Positions 32,780 through 40,467 of a DNA stretch of 40,467 nt are shown here, piece after piece. Under the pieces are notes generated by a model that was not told the DNA's origin, made no database searches, and worked only from the letters and a program-made list of their open reading frames with translations. Position numbers and translations under genes: made by a program. Each line of letters begins with the position of its first letter. Position 1 is the first letter of the stretch. The stretch comes from a bacterium (lineage in GTDB: Bacteria; Ratteibacteria; UBA8468; B48-G9; JAFGKM01), in assembly GCA_023230585.1 (NCBI GenBank), contig JALNXB010000011.1:1-40467 (forward strand), given 5' to 3'.

Positions 32780-33864
32780 TTTTTAAACTCCTTTCCTCTC
32801 AAAATAGCTGGTTTATTGATATCTATTTCTGTAGGTATAAAAGGTATCTCGTTTACAATTGTAGTTCCTACAGGTTTTGATACTTCTTCTTCTATTTCTA
32901 TAGATTTGTCGCCAATACCTGTGGCAAGAATAGTCATCCTTATTTCATTTTCAAGGTTTTCATCAATAGCAACTCCTATAACCTTAGACGGAGAGGCTAT
33001 TTTTCTCTCTATAAGATTCATTGCGTTCCCCACCTCTCTCAAAGTAAGGTCTTTGCTTCCAGTTAAACTAATAAGTATATTTTTTGCTTCCATTATATTG
33101 TTTTTTTCAACAAGAGGATTGTCTATCGCATTATTTGCTGCATCTTCTACTCTATTTTCACCTTTGCCTGAACCAAGCCCCACAATACCTTTTCCTGCTT
33201 TTGAAACAATAGAACATATATCTGCAAAATCAATATCAAAAATTTTAGGTTTATAAATCAAGTTAGATAGAGACTCTATTGTCCTTGAAATAATTTCATC
33301 TATTTTCCCAAAAGCATCCGTAATCCCAACGTCTTCAGCAACATGGTCATATAACCGTTTGTTTGATAAATGGATAAGTGTGTCTACATTATTTTCAAGG
33401 ATTTCAAGACCTTTTTTTGAGTACTTGATTTTTTTATCGCCTTCAAATGCAAAAGGAGTAGTAACAAAAGCTATAACTATAGCGCCAAGGTCTTTAGCAA
33501 TTTTTGCTATAACTGGAGAACTCCCTGTCCCAGTACCGCCTCCTAAACCTGCAACCAGAAAAACAAAATCTGAGTTATCAAGCACTTCTTTAATCTTCTC
33601 TTTATCTTCGTTAGCAGCAAACTTGCCTTTCTCAGGGTCTCTGCCTGTCCCACTTCCTTTAGTAATCTTCTCTCCAATCCGTATTTTTATGTCTGCTTTG
33701 GAATAGGTTAGAGCATTAGCATCAGTATTAAAAATAATTGATGTTATACCTTTAACATCTTCTGATATCCGTGAAATAATATTACTACCTGCATTACCTA
33801 TACCAACAATTTTAATATTAATTGCCTTACTTTCTTCTGGAGAGTCAGTTATTAGTTTTGCCAT
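32776..33864 (-). CDS. ftsZ: Cell-division tubulin FtsZ
   Basis: A 362-aa GTPase that forms the division ring. The tubulin signature GGGTGTG is at 108-114, the N-terminal nucleotide loop is GIGNAGSN (21-28), and PFAFEG (137-142) is conserved. In the T7 loop the usual N-x-D-F-A-D reads D210-I-D212-F-A-D215: both catalytic Asp are kept but the Asn is Asp. The C-terminal linker is short (about 25 residues), and the tail KPAILRGKEFKK matches the peptide that binds FtsA. AGGGAG precedes the ATG, which overlaps ftsA by 20 bases. It is the last division gene of the run. Confidence 0.96.
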   Translation of the reverse strand: MAKLITDSPEESKAINIKIVGIGNAGSNIISRISEDVKGITSIIFNTDANALTYSKADIKIRIGEKITKGSGTGRDPEKGKFAANEDKEKIKEVLDNSDFVFLVAGLGGGTGTGSSPVIAKIAKDLGAIVIAFVTTPFAFEGDKKIKYSKKGLEILENNVDTLIHLSNKRLYDHVAEDVGITDAFGKIDEIISRTIESLSNLIYKPKIFDIDFADICSIVSKAGKGIVGLGSGKGENRVEDAANNAIDNPLVEKNNIMEAKNILISLTGSKDLTLREVGNAMNLIERKIASPSKVIGVAIDENLENEIRMTILATGIGDKSIEIEEEVSKPVGTTIVNEIPFIPTEIDINKPAILRGKEFKK

Positions 33865-35149
33865 TTCTAATTCTCCCTAAAAATTCATTTGATTTAGTTT
33901 TAGTTTTCTGTACTGAGTGTACTACTGTTTTTAATATTTTTTGCCACCATTCGCTATCTTCAAGGTTTCGTATAGATTTTGAAGCAAGCATAACAGTTCC
34001 AATAGCTGATGCAAAGTTAGGTGCTTGATAGTTAGAATCAAGGTTAAAAGGTCCAGTAGGGATACCAATCCTTGCTGGTAACCCAAAAACACTCATTGCC
34101 AAATGCTCAAACCCTTGAAGCCTTGCTCCACCCCCTGTCAACACTATCCCCGCTATACAACTATGTTTCAATAGATATTGGTCAACCTTTGTTTTTACAT
34201 AATCAGTTAAAATTTCCGAAGCCCTGGCATAAACAATATGAGATATTTCATTTGTTGAGACGCTTCTGGATAACTTTCCTGTTAAATCAACAATATCTAC
34301 TTGTCTTTCAAGGATAGGGGATTTTTCTTGAACAAGATTTGGATAATTTGCCCATCCATATTTTTTCTTTAGTTCTTCTGCATTTAACTCAGATGTGTGT
34401 AGAATGTGAGAAATATCCCAATCAATGTTTTTGCTACCAATCCCCACTGAATCTGTTGTTAGAACAGAATTGTTTGAAAACATAATCAAATCGGTAGTGC
34501 TTTTTCCAATATCTATAAGTATACATCCAAGTTTCTTTTCTTCTTCTGTTAAACACGATTCAGCTGCTGCCCAGGAGTGAGGATAAAACCCTTCAACCAA
34601 CCCTCCAGCTTTTTTCACACAGGTTTCAATATCTTTCATAGGGTTGGTTTCTGCTGTAACAACGTGCATCTTTAAAAGAAGTGAATTACCGTGCATACCA
34701 ACAGGAGGTTTTTTTGTCTGGTTAGTATCGTCTATTATATACTCTTGAGGTGTTGTGAACAAAATTTGCCTATCTGCTCCGTATGAAGCAGATACTGAAT
34801 TGGCTATTTCTCTTTTAACTTTTTCAATATCAGATTCAGAAATAGTTCTTCCTTGTGGCTCAATAGTTATGCTTTTAGGATATGATATACCGGTAAGATG
34901 ACCACCGCCTAACCCAATATTGACTTTTATAATATTTTCCCCAGAATCGTTCTTTAATGACCTCAAAACTGTATGAATACTGTTGCTAACCTCTTCAATA
35001 TCGGTTACTCTCCCTCTTTGAACAATATCTTCAGAGAAATTCATAACATTTGCGGCTATAGCCTCAAGTCCAGTCTCTTTTGCGACACAAGTTATTCCAA
35101 AAATTTTACTTGTCCCTATATCAAGGGCTGTGATAATTTGGTTTAGCAT
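33845..35149 (-). CDS. ftsA: Cell-division actin FtsA
   Basis: A 434-aa actin-like protein that tethers FtsZ to the membrane. It shows the ATPase motifs (ALDIGTSKI, GCILIDIGKSTTDL, VLTGGGARLQGFEHL), a 1C domain inserted at about 85-165, and a C-terminal amphipathic end (EWWQKILKTVVHSVQ) about 25 residues before the terminus, as in membrane-binding FtsA. It starts 16 bases after ftsQ with only a weak GAGAG ahead. Complete and ordinary in length. Confidence 0.96.
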   Translation of the reverse strand: MLNQIITALDIGTSKIFGITCVAKETGLEAIAANVMNFSEDIVQRGRVTDIEEVSNSIHTVLRSLKNDSGENIIKVNIGLGGGHLTGISYPKSITIEPQGRTISESDIEKVKREIANSVSASYGADRQILFTTPQEYIIDDTNQTKKPPVGMHGNSLLLKMHVVTAETNPMKDIETCVKKAGGLVEGFYPHSWAAAESCLTEEEKKLGCILIDIGKSTTDLIMFSNNSVLTTDSVGIGSKNIDWDISHILHTSELNAEELKKKYGWANYPNLVQEKSPILERQVDIVDLTGKLSRSVSTNEISHIVYARASEILTDYVKTKVDQYLLKHSCIAGIVLTGGGARLQGFEHLAMSVFGLPARIGIPTGPFNLDSNYQAPNFASAIGTVMLASKSIRNLEDSEWWQKILKTVVHSVQKTKTKSNEFLGRIRNGKTNN

Positions 35150-35165
35150 ATTTTTTTCTCTCTTT

Positions 35166-35945
35166 TTATCGAACTATCGGGTCTTCAAATCGTATATCAA
35201 CATATTCCCAATTTTGTTGATTTTTTTCTATCTCATTAAACACAATTTTTAAAAATTTGAATTTTTCAGCAATATCTTCTTTTGCGACCAGTATCCTTTT
35301 TCCATCAGAATAGATTACCATCTCTTGATTTCTTAAAAATATAATTTTATCTGGGTTGATATGTTTCTTTAAGTTGTTACAATTGTAAGCGTTTTCAATC
35401 TCTTTAATTGTGTTTAGTTTCCACAAATCTTTTTCTGTAACCTCTTGATTTTCAATAGAAACATTTTCAATTATAGAAAATGAGGAGAAACCTTCTTTTA
35501 TAGGATATACAACCTTTCCTTTTCTGTCAACACAAAAAAGGTTTCCATTATCTAAAATGAACATCCAAGGTTTTCTAACAACCACTTCAATTTGAAGAGT
35601 ATTAGGAAATATTTTTTTTATTTTACAATCCTCAACCTGCTGATTTTCTACAATAACCTCTCTTAAGCCGTTTATATCACAGAAAAGCAGGTTTTTTCCC
35701 ATTTCCATTTCAAGAAGCCCAGAATTGATAGAACTTTCATACTTAGGAATTACATTTATATTCTTGATATAAAATATTTCCATATTTTTAAGAAATTTTA
35801 TAGACAATTTTTTTAGAGTAATAGTACCAACAACAAGCAGAACAACCAGAATGATAGACAAAATAATTTTCAGTTTCTTTTTTCTTCTCAAAAAAGTCTG
35901 CTTTCTTACATCCCTTATCCTTTCTTGTGTCTTTGATTTTCGCAT
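35166..35945 (-). CDS. ftsQ: Cell-division protein FtsQ
   Basis: A bitopic inner-membrane divisome protein of about 259 aa. It has a very basic cytoplasmic N-terminus, one membrane segment (about 26-45), a POTRA-like region (IKNINVIPKYESSINSGLLE) and the FtsQ/DivIB segment PNTLQIEVVVRKPW followed by a beta domain. Low sequence conservation is normal for FtsQ; the place between ddl and ftsA supports the call. The ATG at 35945 (overlap with ddl 31 bases) is given; a TTG at 35978 would add 11 residues, and neither start has a clear ribosome-binding site. Confidence 0.87.
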   Translation of the reverse strand: MRKSKTQERIRDVRKQTFLRRKKKLKIILSIILVVLLVVGTITLKKLSIKFLKNMEIFYIKNINVIPKYESSINSGLLEMEMGKNLLFCDINGLREVIVENQQVEDCKIKKIFPNTLQIEVVVRKPWMFILDNGNLFCVDRKGKVVYPIKEGFSSFSIIENVSIENQEVTEKDLWKLNTIKEIENAYNCNNLKKHINPDKIIFLRNQEMVIYSDGKRILVAKEDIAEKFKFLKIVFNEIEKNQQNWEYVDIRFEDPIVR

Positions 35946-36850
35946 TTTTTTATTGCCAACTGAACCAGTTTTTCGCAAAGAACTTCAAAAGTTATACCTA
36001 CTGCTTTTGCTGCATCAGGTAAAAGGCTTGTATTTGTTAAACCAGGTATAGTATTAACATCAAGAATATATGGAACGTCTTTTGAAAGAATTATTTCCAT
36101 TCTTGCACACCCTGAACATCCAAGGACCTTATATGTTTTTAAGGAAACATCTTCTATTTTTGCAAGAGCGTCTCTGTTTAATCTTGGTGGTATTATATGT
36201 TTACTTCCTCCGCTTGTATATTTTGCTTCATAATCATAAAAACCTGTTGGAGTCTCTATTTCTATTATAGGGAGAATCTCTGGGTTTTCATTACCAAGGA
36301 TTCCAACTGTAACTTCTGTTCCTTTAAGATACTCTTCTACAAAAACTTCATTATCGAGAGAGAAAGATTCTTCAACTGCGTTCAACATTTCTGTACGGTC
36401 TTTGACTATCTTAATTCCAATGGTTGACCCGAGGTTTGCAGGTTTTACAACAGCTGGAAACCCAAAAGGTAGGTCATCAGGGGTTGTACCTTCATTTATT
36501 TCTACAAAATTAGCAGTAGGTAAACTATGATAAAAAAAGAGTTTCTTCATTATAATCTTGTTTAAGCATATAGCCGAAGAAAGAACACCTGACCCTGTAT
36601 AAGGTAAATTAAGAGTTTCAAGGAAGCCCTGTATTATTCCACTTTCACCTTTACCTCCATGCAGGGCTATAAAAACGCAGTCAGGTTTTGCCTCCATAAG
36701 GTTTACAAGAAAATCTTTTTCTGAAGGGTCAATTAAGGTTACTGTATACCCAATCTTTTTTAATGCTTTAGCAACCTGCATACCAGAAGATATAGACACT
36801 TCTCTTTCTGGACTATCTCCACCGTAAAATACTGATATTTTCATTTTCAT
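35915..36850 (-). CDS. ddl: D-alanine-D-alanine ligase
   Basis: A 311-aa ATP-grasp enzyme making the D-Ala-D-Ala end of the peptidoglycan stem. It shows FYGGDSPEREVSISSG near the N-terminus, ALHGGKGESGIIQG, and the C-terminal ATP-Mg region ILDVNTIPGLTNTSLLP. Two usual residues differ conservatively: the DK pair of the family reads NK (CLNKIIMKK), and the ENT/EVN glutamate reads Asp (DVN). The start overlaps the murB stop by 4 bases (ATGA). Activity is still likely. Confidence 0.95.
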   Translation of the reverse strand: MKMKISVFYGGDSPEREVSISSGMQVAKALKKIGYTVTLIDPSEKDFLVNLMEAKPDCVFIALHGGKGESGIIQGFLETLNLPYTGSGVLSSAICLNKIIMKKLFFYHSLPTANFVEINEGTTPDDLPFGFPAVVKPANLGSTIGIKIVKDRTEMLNAVEESFSLDNEVFVEEYLKGTEVTVGILGNENPEILPIIEIETPTGFYDYEAKYTSGGSKHIIPPRLNRDALAKIEDVSLKTYKVLGCSGCARMEIILSKDVPYILDVNTIPGLTNTSLLPDAAKAVGITFEVLCEKLVQLAIKKCENQRHKKG

Positions 36851-37761
36851 TTGTCAAAATTACCTATTATTTTAATTTCTGGTTCAAGTGATATATTGAA
36901 CAATTGTTTAACTTTTTTTTGAACTAAAACAAGGAGCGAATATATCTCCGCAGAAGTTGCACTTCCTGTGTTAATTATAAAATTAGCGTGTTTTTCAGAT
37001 ACCTTAGCTCCACCTACAGAAAAACCTTTAAGCCCTGCCTCTTCAATTAGTTTACCAGCAAAATGATTTTCTGGGTTTTTAAAGATACTTCCTGCTGAAA
37101 ACCCTTCTGGATGTAAACAATTACCCCTTTTTTTCATATAACAGTTTATGGTATTTTGAATCTCTTTTTTATCAGATTTTTCTAAAACCAAGACAACCTT
37201 ATACACAAAGACATTTTCTAACCCGCTTATTCTATACCCAAAATTAATATCATCTTTAAGTAAAACACCTGTCTTCAAATTGTTAAGATAAAGTATACCT
37301 ATCTCTTTTAAGAGATGTGAAATCCAAATATTTTTTAATCCAGCATTAGATATAACTGCACCTCCAAGGGTTCCCGGTATTCCAACCATAAACTCAATAC
37401 CTTTCAAAGAAGTTGATAAAGTAGTTTTAAGTAAAGAAGCAATACTTACCCCAGATTCACATACAACAATATTGTCTTCCACATAAATGTTATTTAGGTT
37501 TTCTGTAGATATAACAACACCTCTAAACCCATCATCACTTATTAGAGTGTTTGTTCCCCTTCCAAGTATAAACACCGGTACCCCAAAACTATTAGAAACT
37601 TCATAAACACTTTTAACTTCATCTACATCTTTAGGGCAGATAAAATGCTCTGCTAAACCGCCTGTGTTGAAACTTGTATATTTAGATAAAGAAATATTTT
37701 CTTTATATCTATCTCCTGCAATTTTAGTAAACTCTTTTTTAATTTTTAGCAAATCTTTCAT
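36847..37761 (-). CDS. murB: UDP-N-acetylenolpyruvoylglucosamine reductase
   Basis: A 304-aa flavoenzyme that reduces UDP-GlcNAc-enolpyruvate to UDP-MurNAc. It has the FAD motif region ILGRGTNTLISDDGF, GIPGTLGGAVISNAG, the Tyr segment NFGYRISG, the catalytic serine in AGSIFKNP and the C-terminal Glu in LEPEIKI. It starts 3 bases after truA. In the usual dcw order murC lies directly upstream; here truA and rnfB do. Confidence 0.96.
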   Translation of the reverse strand: MKDLLKIKKEFTKIAGDRYKENISLSKYTSFNTGGLAEHFICPKDVDEVKSVYEVSNSFGVPVFILGRGTNTLISDDGFRGVVISTENLNNIYVEDNIVVCESGVSIASLLKTTLSTSLKGIEFMVGIPGTLGGAVISNAGLKNIWISHLLKEIGILYLNNLKTGVLLKDDINFGYRISGLENVFVYKVVLVLEKSDKKEIQNTINCYMKKRGNCLHPEGFSAGSIFKNPENHFAGKLIEEAGLKGFSVGGAKVSEKHANFIINTGSATSAEIYSLLVLVQKKVKQLFNISLEPEIKIIGNFDK

Positions 37762-37764
37762 TTT

Positions 37765-38529
37765 TTAGTAGAACACTTGTTTCAAGTATAAACCTTCTGG
37801 TTTTGCTGTTGGTGGAGATAATTTTCTATCTTCTGATTCAATTAAAGAAGATATTTTTTCAGGTGCAAATTTTTCCCATCCAGCATACAAAATTGCTCCA
37901 ACAATGTTTCTTGCCATCTTATAAAGGAACCCGTTAGCTTTAATTTCTATTGAAGTAACCTCTATTGTTTTGTCAACCAATGCTCTCTCTTTTTTAATTT
38001 TTATCCAATCTATTTTTCTTACTGTGTTTTTTATAGAGTTTCCTGAGGCTTGAAAAGCTTTAAAATTATGTGTTCCACAAAAAAAAGACGTAGATTCTAA
38101 CATCTTATCTAAATTAGGAGCAGGTTTTACATAAGTAACATAATTTTTTAAAAAAGGGCTTTTCACATCTGTCAACAAATACCTATATATCTTTCCTTTG
38201 GCATCGTATCTACTATGAAAATTTAGAGGAACTTCTTCTGCTTCTTTAATAATTATTTCGGGTGCAACCTTTGAATTTATAGCATTTTTTAAGTTTTCCG
38301 CAGACAACCGAGTGTAAGTTATAAAGTTTGCAACATAAGATATAGCGTGTACTTTAGCATCGGTTCTTCCGCACCCAATCAGGTTTACATCTGTCTTTAA
38401 AGTATCCCTTATAGCCTCTTCTATGGTTTGTTGAATTGTAGAAGGATTGTCCTGTTTTTGCCATCCCAAAAAACTACTTCCATCATAAGAGATTAGAAGT
38501 TTAATATTTTTTTCTTCCATTATTACCAT
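37765..38529 (-). CDS. truA: tRNA pseudouridine(38-40) synthase
   Basis: A 254-aa enzyme that makes pseudouridine in the anticodon arm of many tRNAs. The catalytic Asp is in GCGRTDAKVHAI (residue 57 from the given start), and YDGSSFLGWQKQ and AGWEKFAPEKI fit the family. An in-frame ATG at 38520 is an alternative start; no Shine-Dalgarno is clear for either. It lies 30 bases after rnfB and 3 bases before murB, so it is part of the same run. Confidence 0.96.
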   Translation of the reverse strand: MVIMEEKNIKLLISYDGSSFLGWQKQDNPSTIQQTIEEAIRDTLKTDVNLIGCGRTDAKVHAISYVANFITYTRLSAENLKNAINSKVAPEIIIKEAEEVPLNFHSRYDAKGKIYRYLLTDVKSPFLKNYVTYVKPAPNLDKMLESTSFFCGTHNFKAFQASGNSIKNTVRKIDWIKIKKERALVDKTIEVTSIEIKANGFLYKMARNIVGAILYAGWEKFAPEKISSLIESEDRKLSPPTAKPEGLYLKQVFY

Positions 38530-38559
38530 ATCAAAACATATATGAGCAAAAACTATTTA

Positions 38560-39363
38560 TTACGCAAGTTGTTCACTTTTAATCGAAGTGCTAAAAATAA
38601 TTTTTCTTGGACAATTATCTATACAGGTTCCGCAATTATCACATTTTTCATAATCTATGACAGCCAGATTATCTTTAATAGTAATGGCATTTTGAGGGCA
38701 AACTCTAACACATTTTCCACACCCAATACAGCCAACTTTACAAACTTTCAAAACAGCAGGACCTCTGTCGCAAGAGGAACAAGATATATGAACAACCTTT
38801 TCTTTGGGTTGTAACTCAATTATTTTTGCTGGGCACACAGTAACACATTGCCCACAACCGGTGCAGGTTTCAATATCAATATCAGGCAACCCGTTTTCTT
38901 TCATTTTGATAGCATCTACCGGACACACAGAAACACAATCGCCCAGCCCTAAACACCCATACGTACATTCAAGGTTAGTTCCAAAGATAGCATTTAGTGC
39001 ATTGCAAGATTCAACTGTCTTATATTCAAATTTTGTTTTAGCGTTTAACCCACCAAAACATTTAACTTTTGCAACCTTGTTTACTCTATCTTTGGCTTCG
39101 AGCCCAAGTATCGAACATATAGAACTAAAGTTTTCACTTGTAAGCATTGAACATTTATCAGGGGACGCTTTACCTTCAGCAAGCAACTCTGCAAACCCGC
39201 TACATCCAGCAACACCACAAGCACCACAGTTGGCTTTTGGCATAAGTTCATAAATATTTGAAATAAGCGGATTTTCCTCTGTCTTAAATTTAATACTAAA
39301 AAATGTTAAAAATACCGCAAAAAGTATACCCAACGAACCCAATATAAGTATAGGCATAACCAA
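38560..39363 (-). CDS. rnfB: RnfB-type multi-cluster ferredoxin subunit
   Basis: A 267-aa iron-sulfur subunit of the Rnf ferredoxin:NAD oxidoreductase. It has one N-terminal membrane anchor (about 4-27), an Fe-S motif CGACGVAGC...C (residues about 46-71), then a chain of ferredoxin motifs (CTYGCLGLGDCVSVCP, CTGCGQCVTVCP, CIGCGKCVRVCP, CDNCGTCIDNCP), which makes it the long clostridial-type form. A TTG start is chosen because AAGGAG sits 7 bases before it; an ATG two codons on would be 13 bases away. In most genomes rnfB ends an rnfCDGEAB operon. Here the upstream gene is a sugar isomerase, so the other subunits must lie elsewhere. Confidence 0.93.
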   Translation of the reverse strand: MVMPILILGSLGILFAVFLTFFSIKFKTEENPLISNIYELMPKANCGACGVAGCSGFAELLAEGKASPDKCSMLTSENFSSICSILGLEAKDRVNKVAKVKCFGGLNAKTKFEYKTVESCNALNAIFGTNLECTYGCLGLGDCVSVCPVDAIKMKENGLPDIDIETCTGCGQCVTVCPAKIIELQPKEKVVHISCSSCDRGPAVLKVCKVGCIGCGKCVRVCPQNAITIKDNLAVIDYEKCDNCGTCIDNCPRKIIFSTSIKSEQLA

Positions 39364-39424
39364 CTTATCTCTCCTTTCCCTTTAACTTTAAATTAAGGGA
39401 CAATTCTTATACAAAAAATTTTCA

Positions 39425-40225
39425 TCAGACATTATTTTTTAACCAATCAACACATTTTTTGTATCCTTCTATACCATCTTTGCCTTCATACTCAATGCAC
39501 CACACACCTTTGTATCCAACCTCTCTTAAAATCTGCATTGTTTCAACCAAAGGAATTTCACCTTCGCCAAGCACTCTTGCAGAATACTTAAAATCAATAT
39601 CTGCTTTAATACCGTCTTTCAGGTGAGTGTGAAGAGTGTAAGGAGCAATTTCTCTATAAATATCTTTTAACTGTTCAACAGGATATCCATACCATCTGTA
39701 ATTCATTGTATCAAGGTTGGCTCCAAAATACTTTGAATCAACCTGTTTAAAAACATCTAACTGTAAAAGATAATCGTTAGTAACTTTTCCGTGATTATCT
39801 AAAGCAAGATAGACCTCTTCTTTATTGGCAATTTCTGCTGCTTTTTTTAAACCATCTATAACAAGGTCCCTATAAAATTTTTCTTCTACATCTTCTTTCG
39901 GCCATCCACCATCTACTCTTAATTGATTAAAACCGAGATCTTTAACCATTTTGCATAATTCACTAATTATACGAAGTTGTTCATCAAACTCTTCAGGGGT
40001 TGCTTTAATAAAATCGTTTCCAGCAGCTACTTGAGAAACTTTTAAATCGTACTTTGAGAGAAGTGCAGATACCTTAGTAACATCATTTTCTGTGCTACCA
40101 ACATCTTTCCATATATCGGCTCTCATCAACTCTGTATATTTAACACCATTATCTTGACACCAAGGAAAAAAATCTTCAACAGGTAAACCAGAAACATTAT
40201 ATTTAATGACACCTATCTTCTCCAT
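39425..40225 (-). CDS. Sugar phosphate isomerase/epimerase
   Basis: A 266-aa TIM-barrel protein of the same superfamily as the one next to ftsZ but not a close copy. Metal-site segments are LALDNHGKV (Asp where Glu is common), GANLDTMNY, LHTHLKDG and WCIEYEGKDG. The substrate is unknown; family members include inosose-dehydratase and epimerase-like enzymes. AAGGAG precedes the ATG. It is 61 bases upstream of rnfB and may be the first gene of the long minus-strand run. Confidence 0.9.
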   Translation of the reverse strand: MEKIGVIKYNVSGLPVEDFFPWCQDNGVKYTELMRADIWKDVGSTENDVTKVSALLSKYDLKVSQVAAGNDFIKATPEEFDEQLRIISELCKMVKDLGFNQLRVDGGWPKEDVEEKFYRDLVIDGLKKAAEIANKEEVYLALDNHGKVTNDYLLQLDVFKQVDSKYFGANLDTMNYRWYGYPVEQLKDIYREIAPYTLHTHLKDGIKADIDFKYSARVLGEGEIPLVETMQILREVGYKGVWCIEYEGKDGIEGYKKCVDWLKNNV

Positions 40226-40258
40226 TTTCTCTCCTTTTTTTCCCGTTTTTACCTTGCC

Positions 40259-40467
40259 CCTCCCACTCCGTCACTCACGTAACAAGAGTAGTAAAAGCGA
40301 GATTCCGGATCAAGTCCGGAATGACAAACACGGGTAATCCGACGTTTTTTTGCTTTTACGCTTTCCTCCCACTCCGTCACTCACGTAACAAGAGTAGTAA
40401 AAGCGAGATTCCGGATCAAGTCCGGAATGACAAACACGGGTAATCCGACGTTTTTTTGCTTTTACGC
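40259..40467. repeat. 103-base repeat, two identical tandem copies at window end
   Basis: 40259-40361 and 40365-40467 are identical base for base, separated by 3 bases (period 106). Each contains a minus-strand P1 core (40298-40325, 40404-40431). The window stops exactly at the end of the second copy, as expected if an assembly broke inside a longer tandem array. Confidence 0.95.

Noticed and set aside
40259..40467. CRISPR array
   Set aside because: The two units are identical over 103 bases with a 3-base separation. There are no unique spacers and no cas genes.

Overview
The window reads as chromosomal DNA from an uncultured, A+T-rich Gram-negative bacterium. It carries mostly core genes: rod-shape synthesis, cell division, peptidoglycan precursors, proteolysis, translation and amino-acid biosynthesis. 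Scattered among them are sugar-related genes (sugar phosphate isomerases/epimerases, a Gfo/Idh/MocA oxidoreductase, a DUF6807 protein, a UroD-superfamily protein and a large orphan protein with a six-hairpin look). A NlpD-type lipoprotein, a long-form RnfB and Mre/Rod elongation genes suggest a diderm rod. The gene mix would fit an Omnitrophota-like or related PVC-side candidate phylum, but that placement is inference and no marker phylogeny was run. I saw no phage, plasmid, CRISPR, toxin-antitoxin or transposase gene.

Layout. 1-562: repeat-rich, non-coding. 563-4795 (minus): GT39-like glycosyltransferase, then nth-nlpD-dgt, tightly packed. 5033-11674 (plus): mreB-mreC-mreD-mrdA-rodA and a TIGR03960-like radical SAM gene, an elongasome operon with a good extended -10 promoter. 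11675-12184: repeats. 12185-14344 (minus): 719-aa orphan protein. 14345-14844: repeats. 14845-19994 (minus): tsaE, UroD-like, ROK kinase, fmt, lysC. 20067-20546 (plus): 6S RNA, tRNA-Tyr and tRNA-Gly. 20656-25814 (plus): trigger factor lacking a PPIase domain, clpP, lon and a class V aminotransferase. 26058-29320 (minus): rpsI, a repeat-filled gap, argC, lpdA. 29634-40225 (minus): sugar isomerase, rnfB, truA, murB, ddl, ftsQ, ftsA, ftsZ, sugar isomerase, Gfo/Idh, DUF6807. 40259-40467: a 103-bp repeat present twice at the window end.

The gene groups make functional sense. MreBCD, PBP2 and RodA build the lateral wall. MurB and Ddl supply precursor, FtsQAZ divide the cell, and the NlpD-like protein probably activates a cell-wall amidase. 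Trigger factor, ClpP and Lon form a protein quality-control operon. The sugar genes lie at the ends of, or inside, these core operons rather than in their own locus.

The most distinctive features are the non-coding ones. They are a convincing 6S RNA with a near-consensus promoter, several families of palindromic repeats confined to gaps between genes (some as inverted pairs about 11 kb apart), and two promoters placed so close to start codons that the mRNAs should be leaderless. I found no clear undescribed multi-gene system. The 719-aa orphan gene with its operator-like palindrome and the repeat families are the best candidates for new biology.
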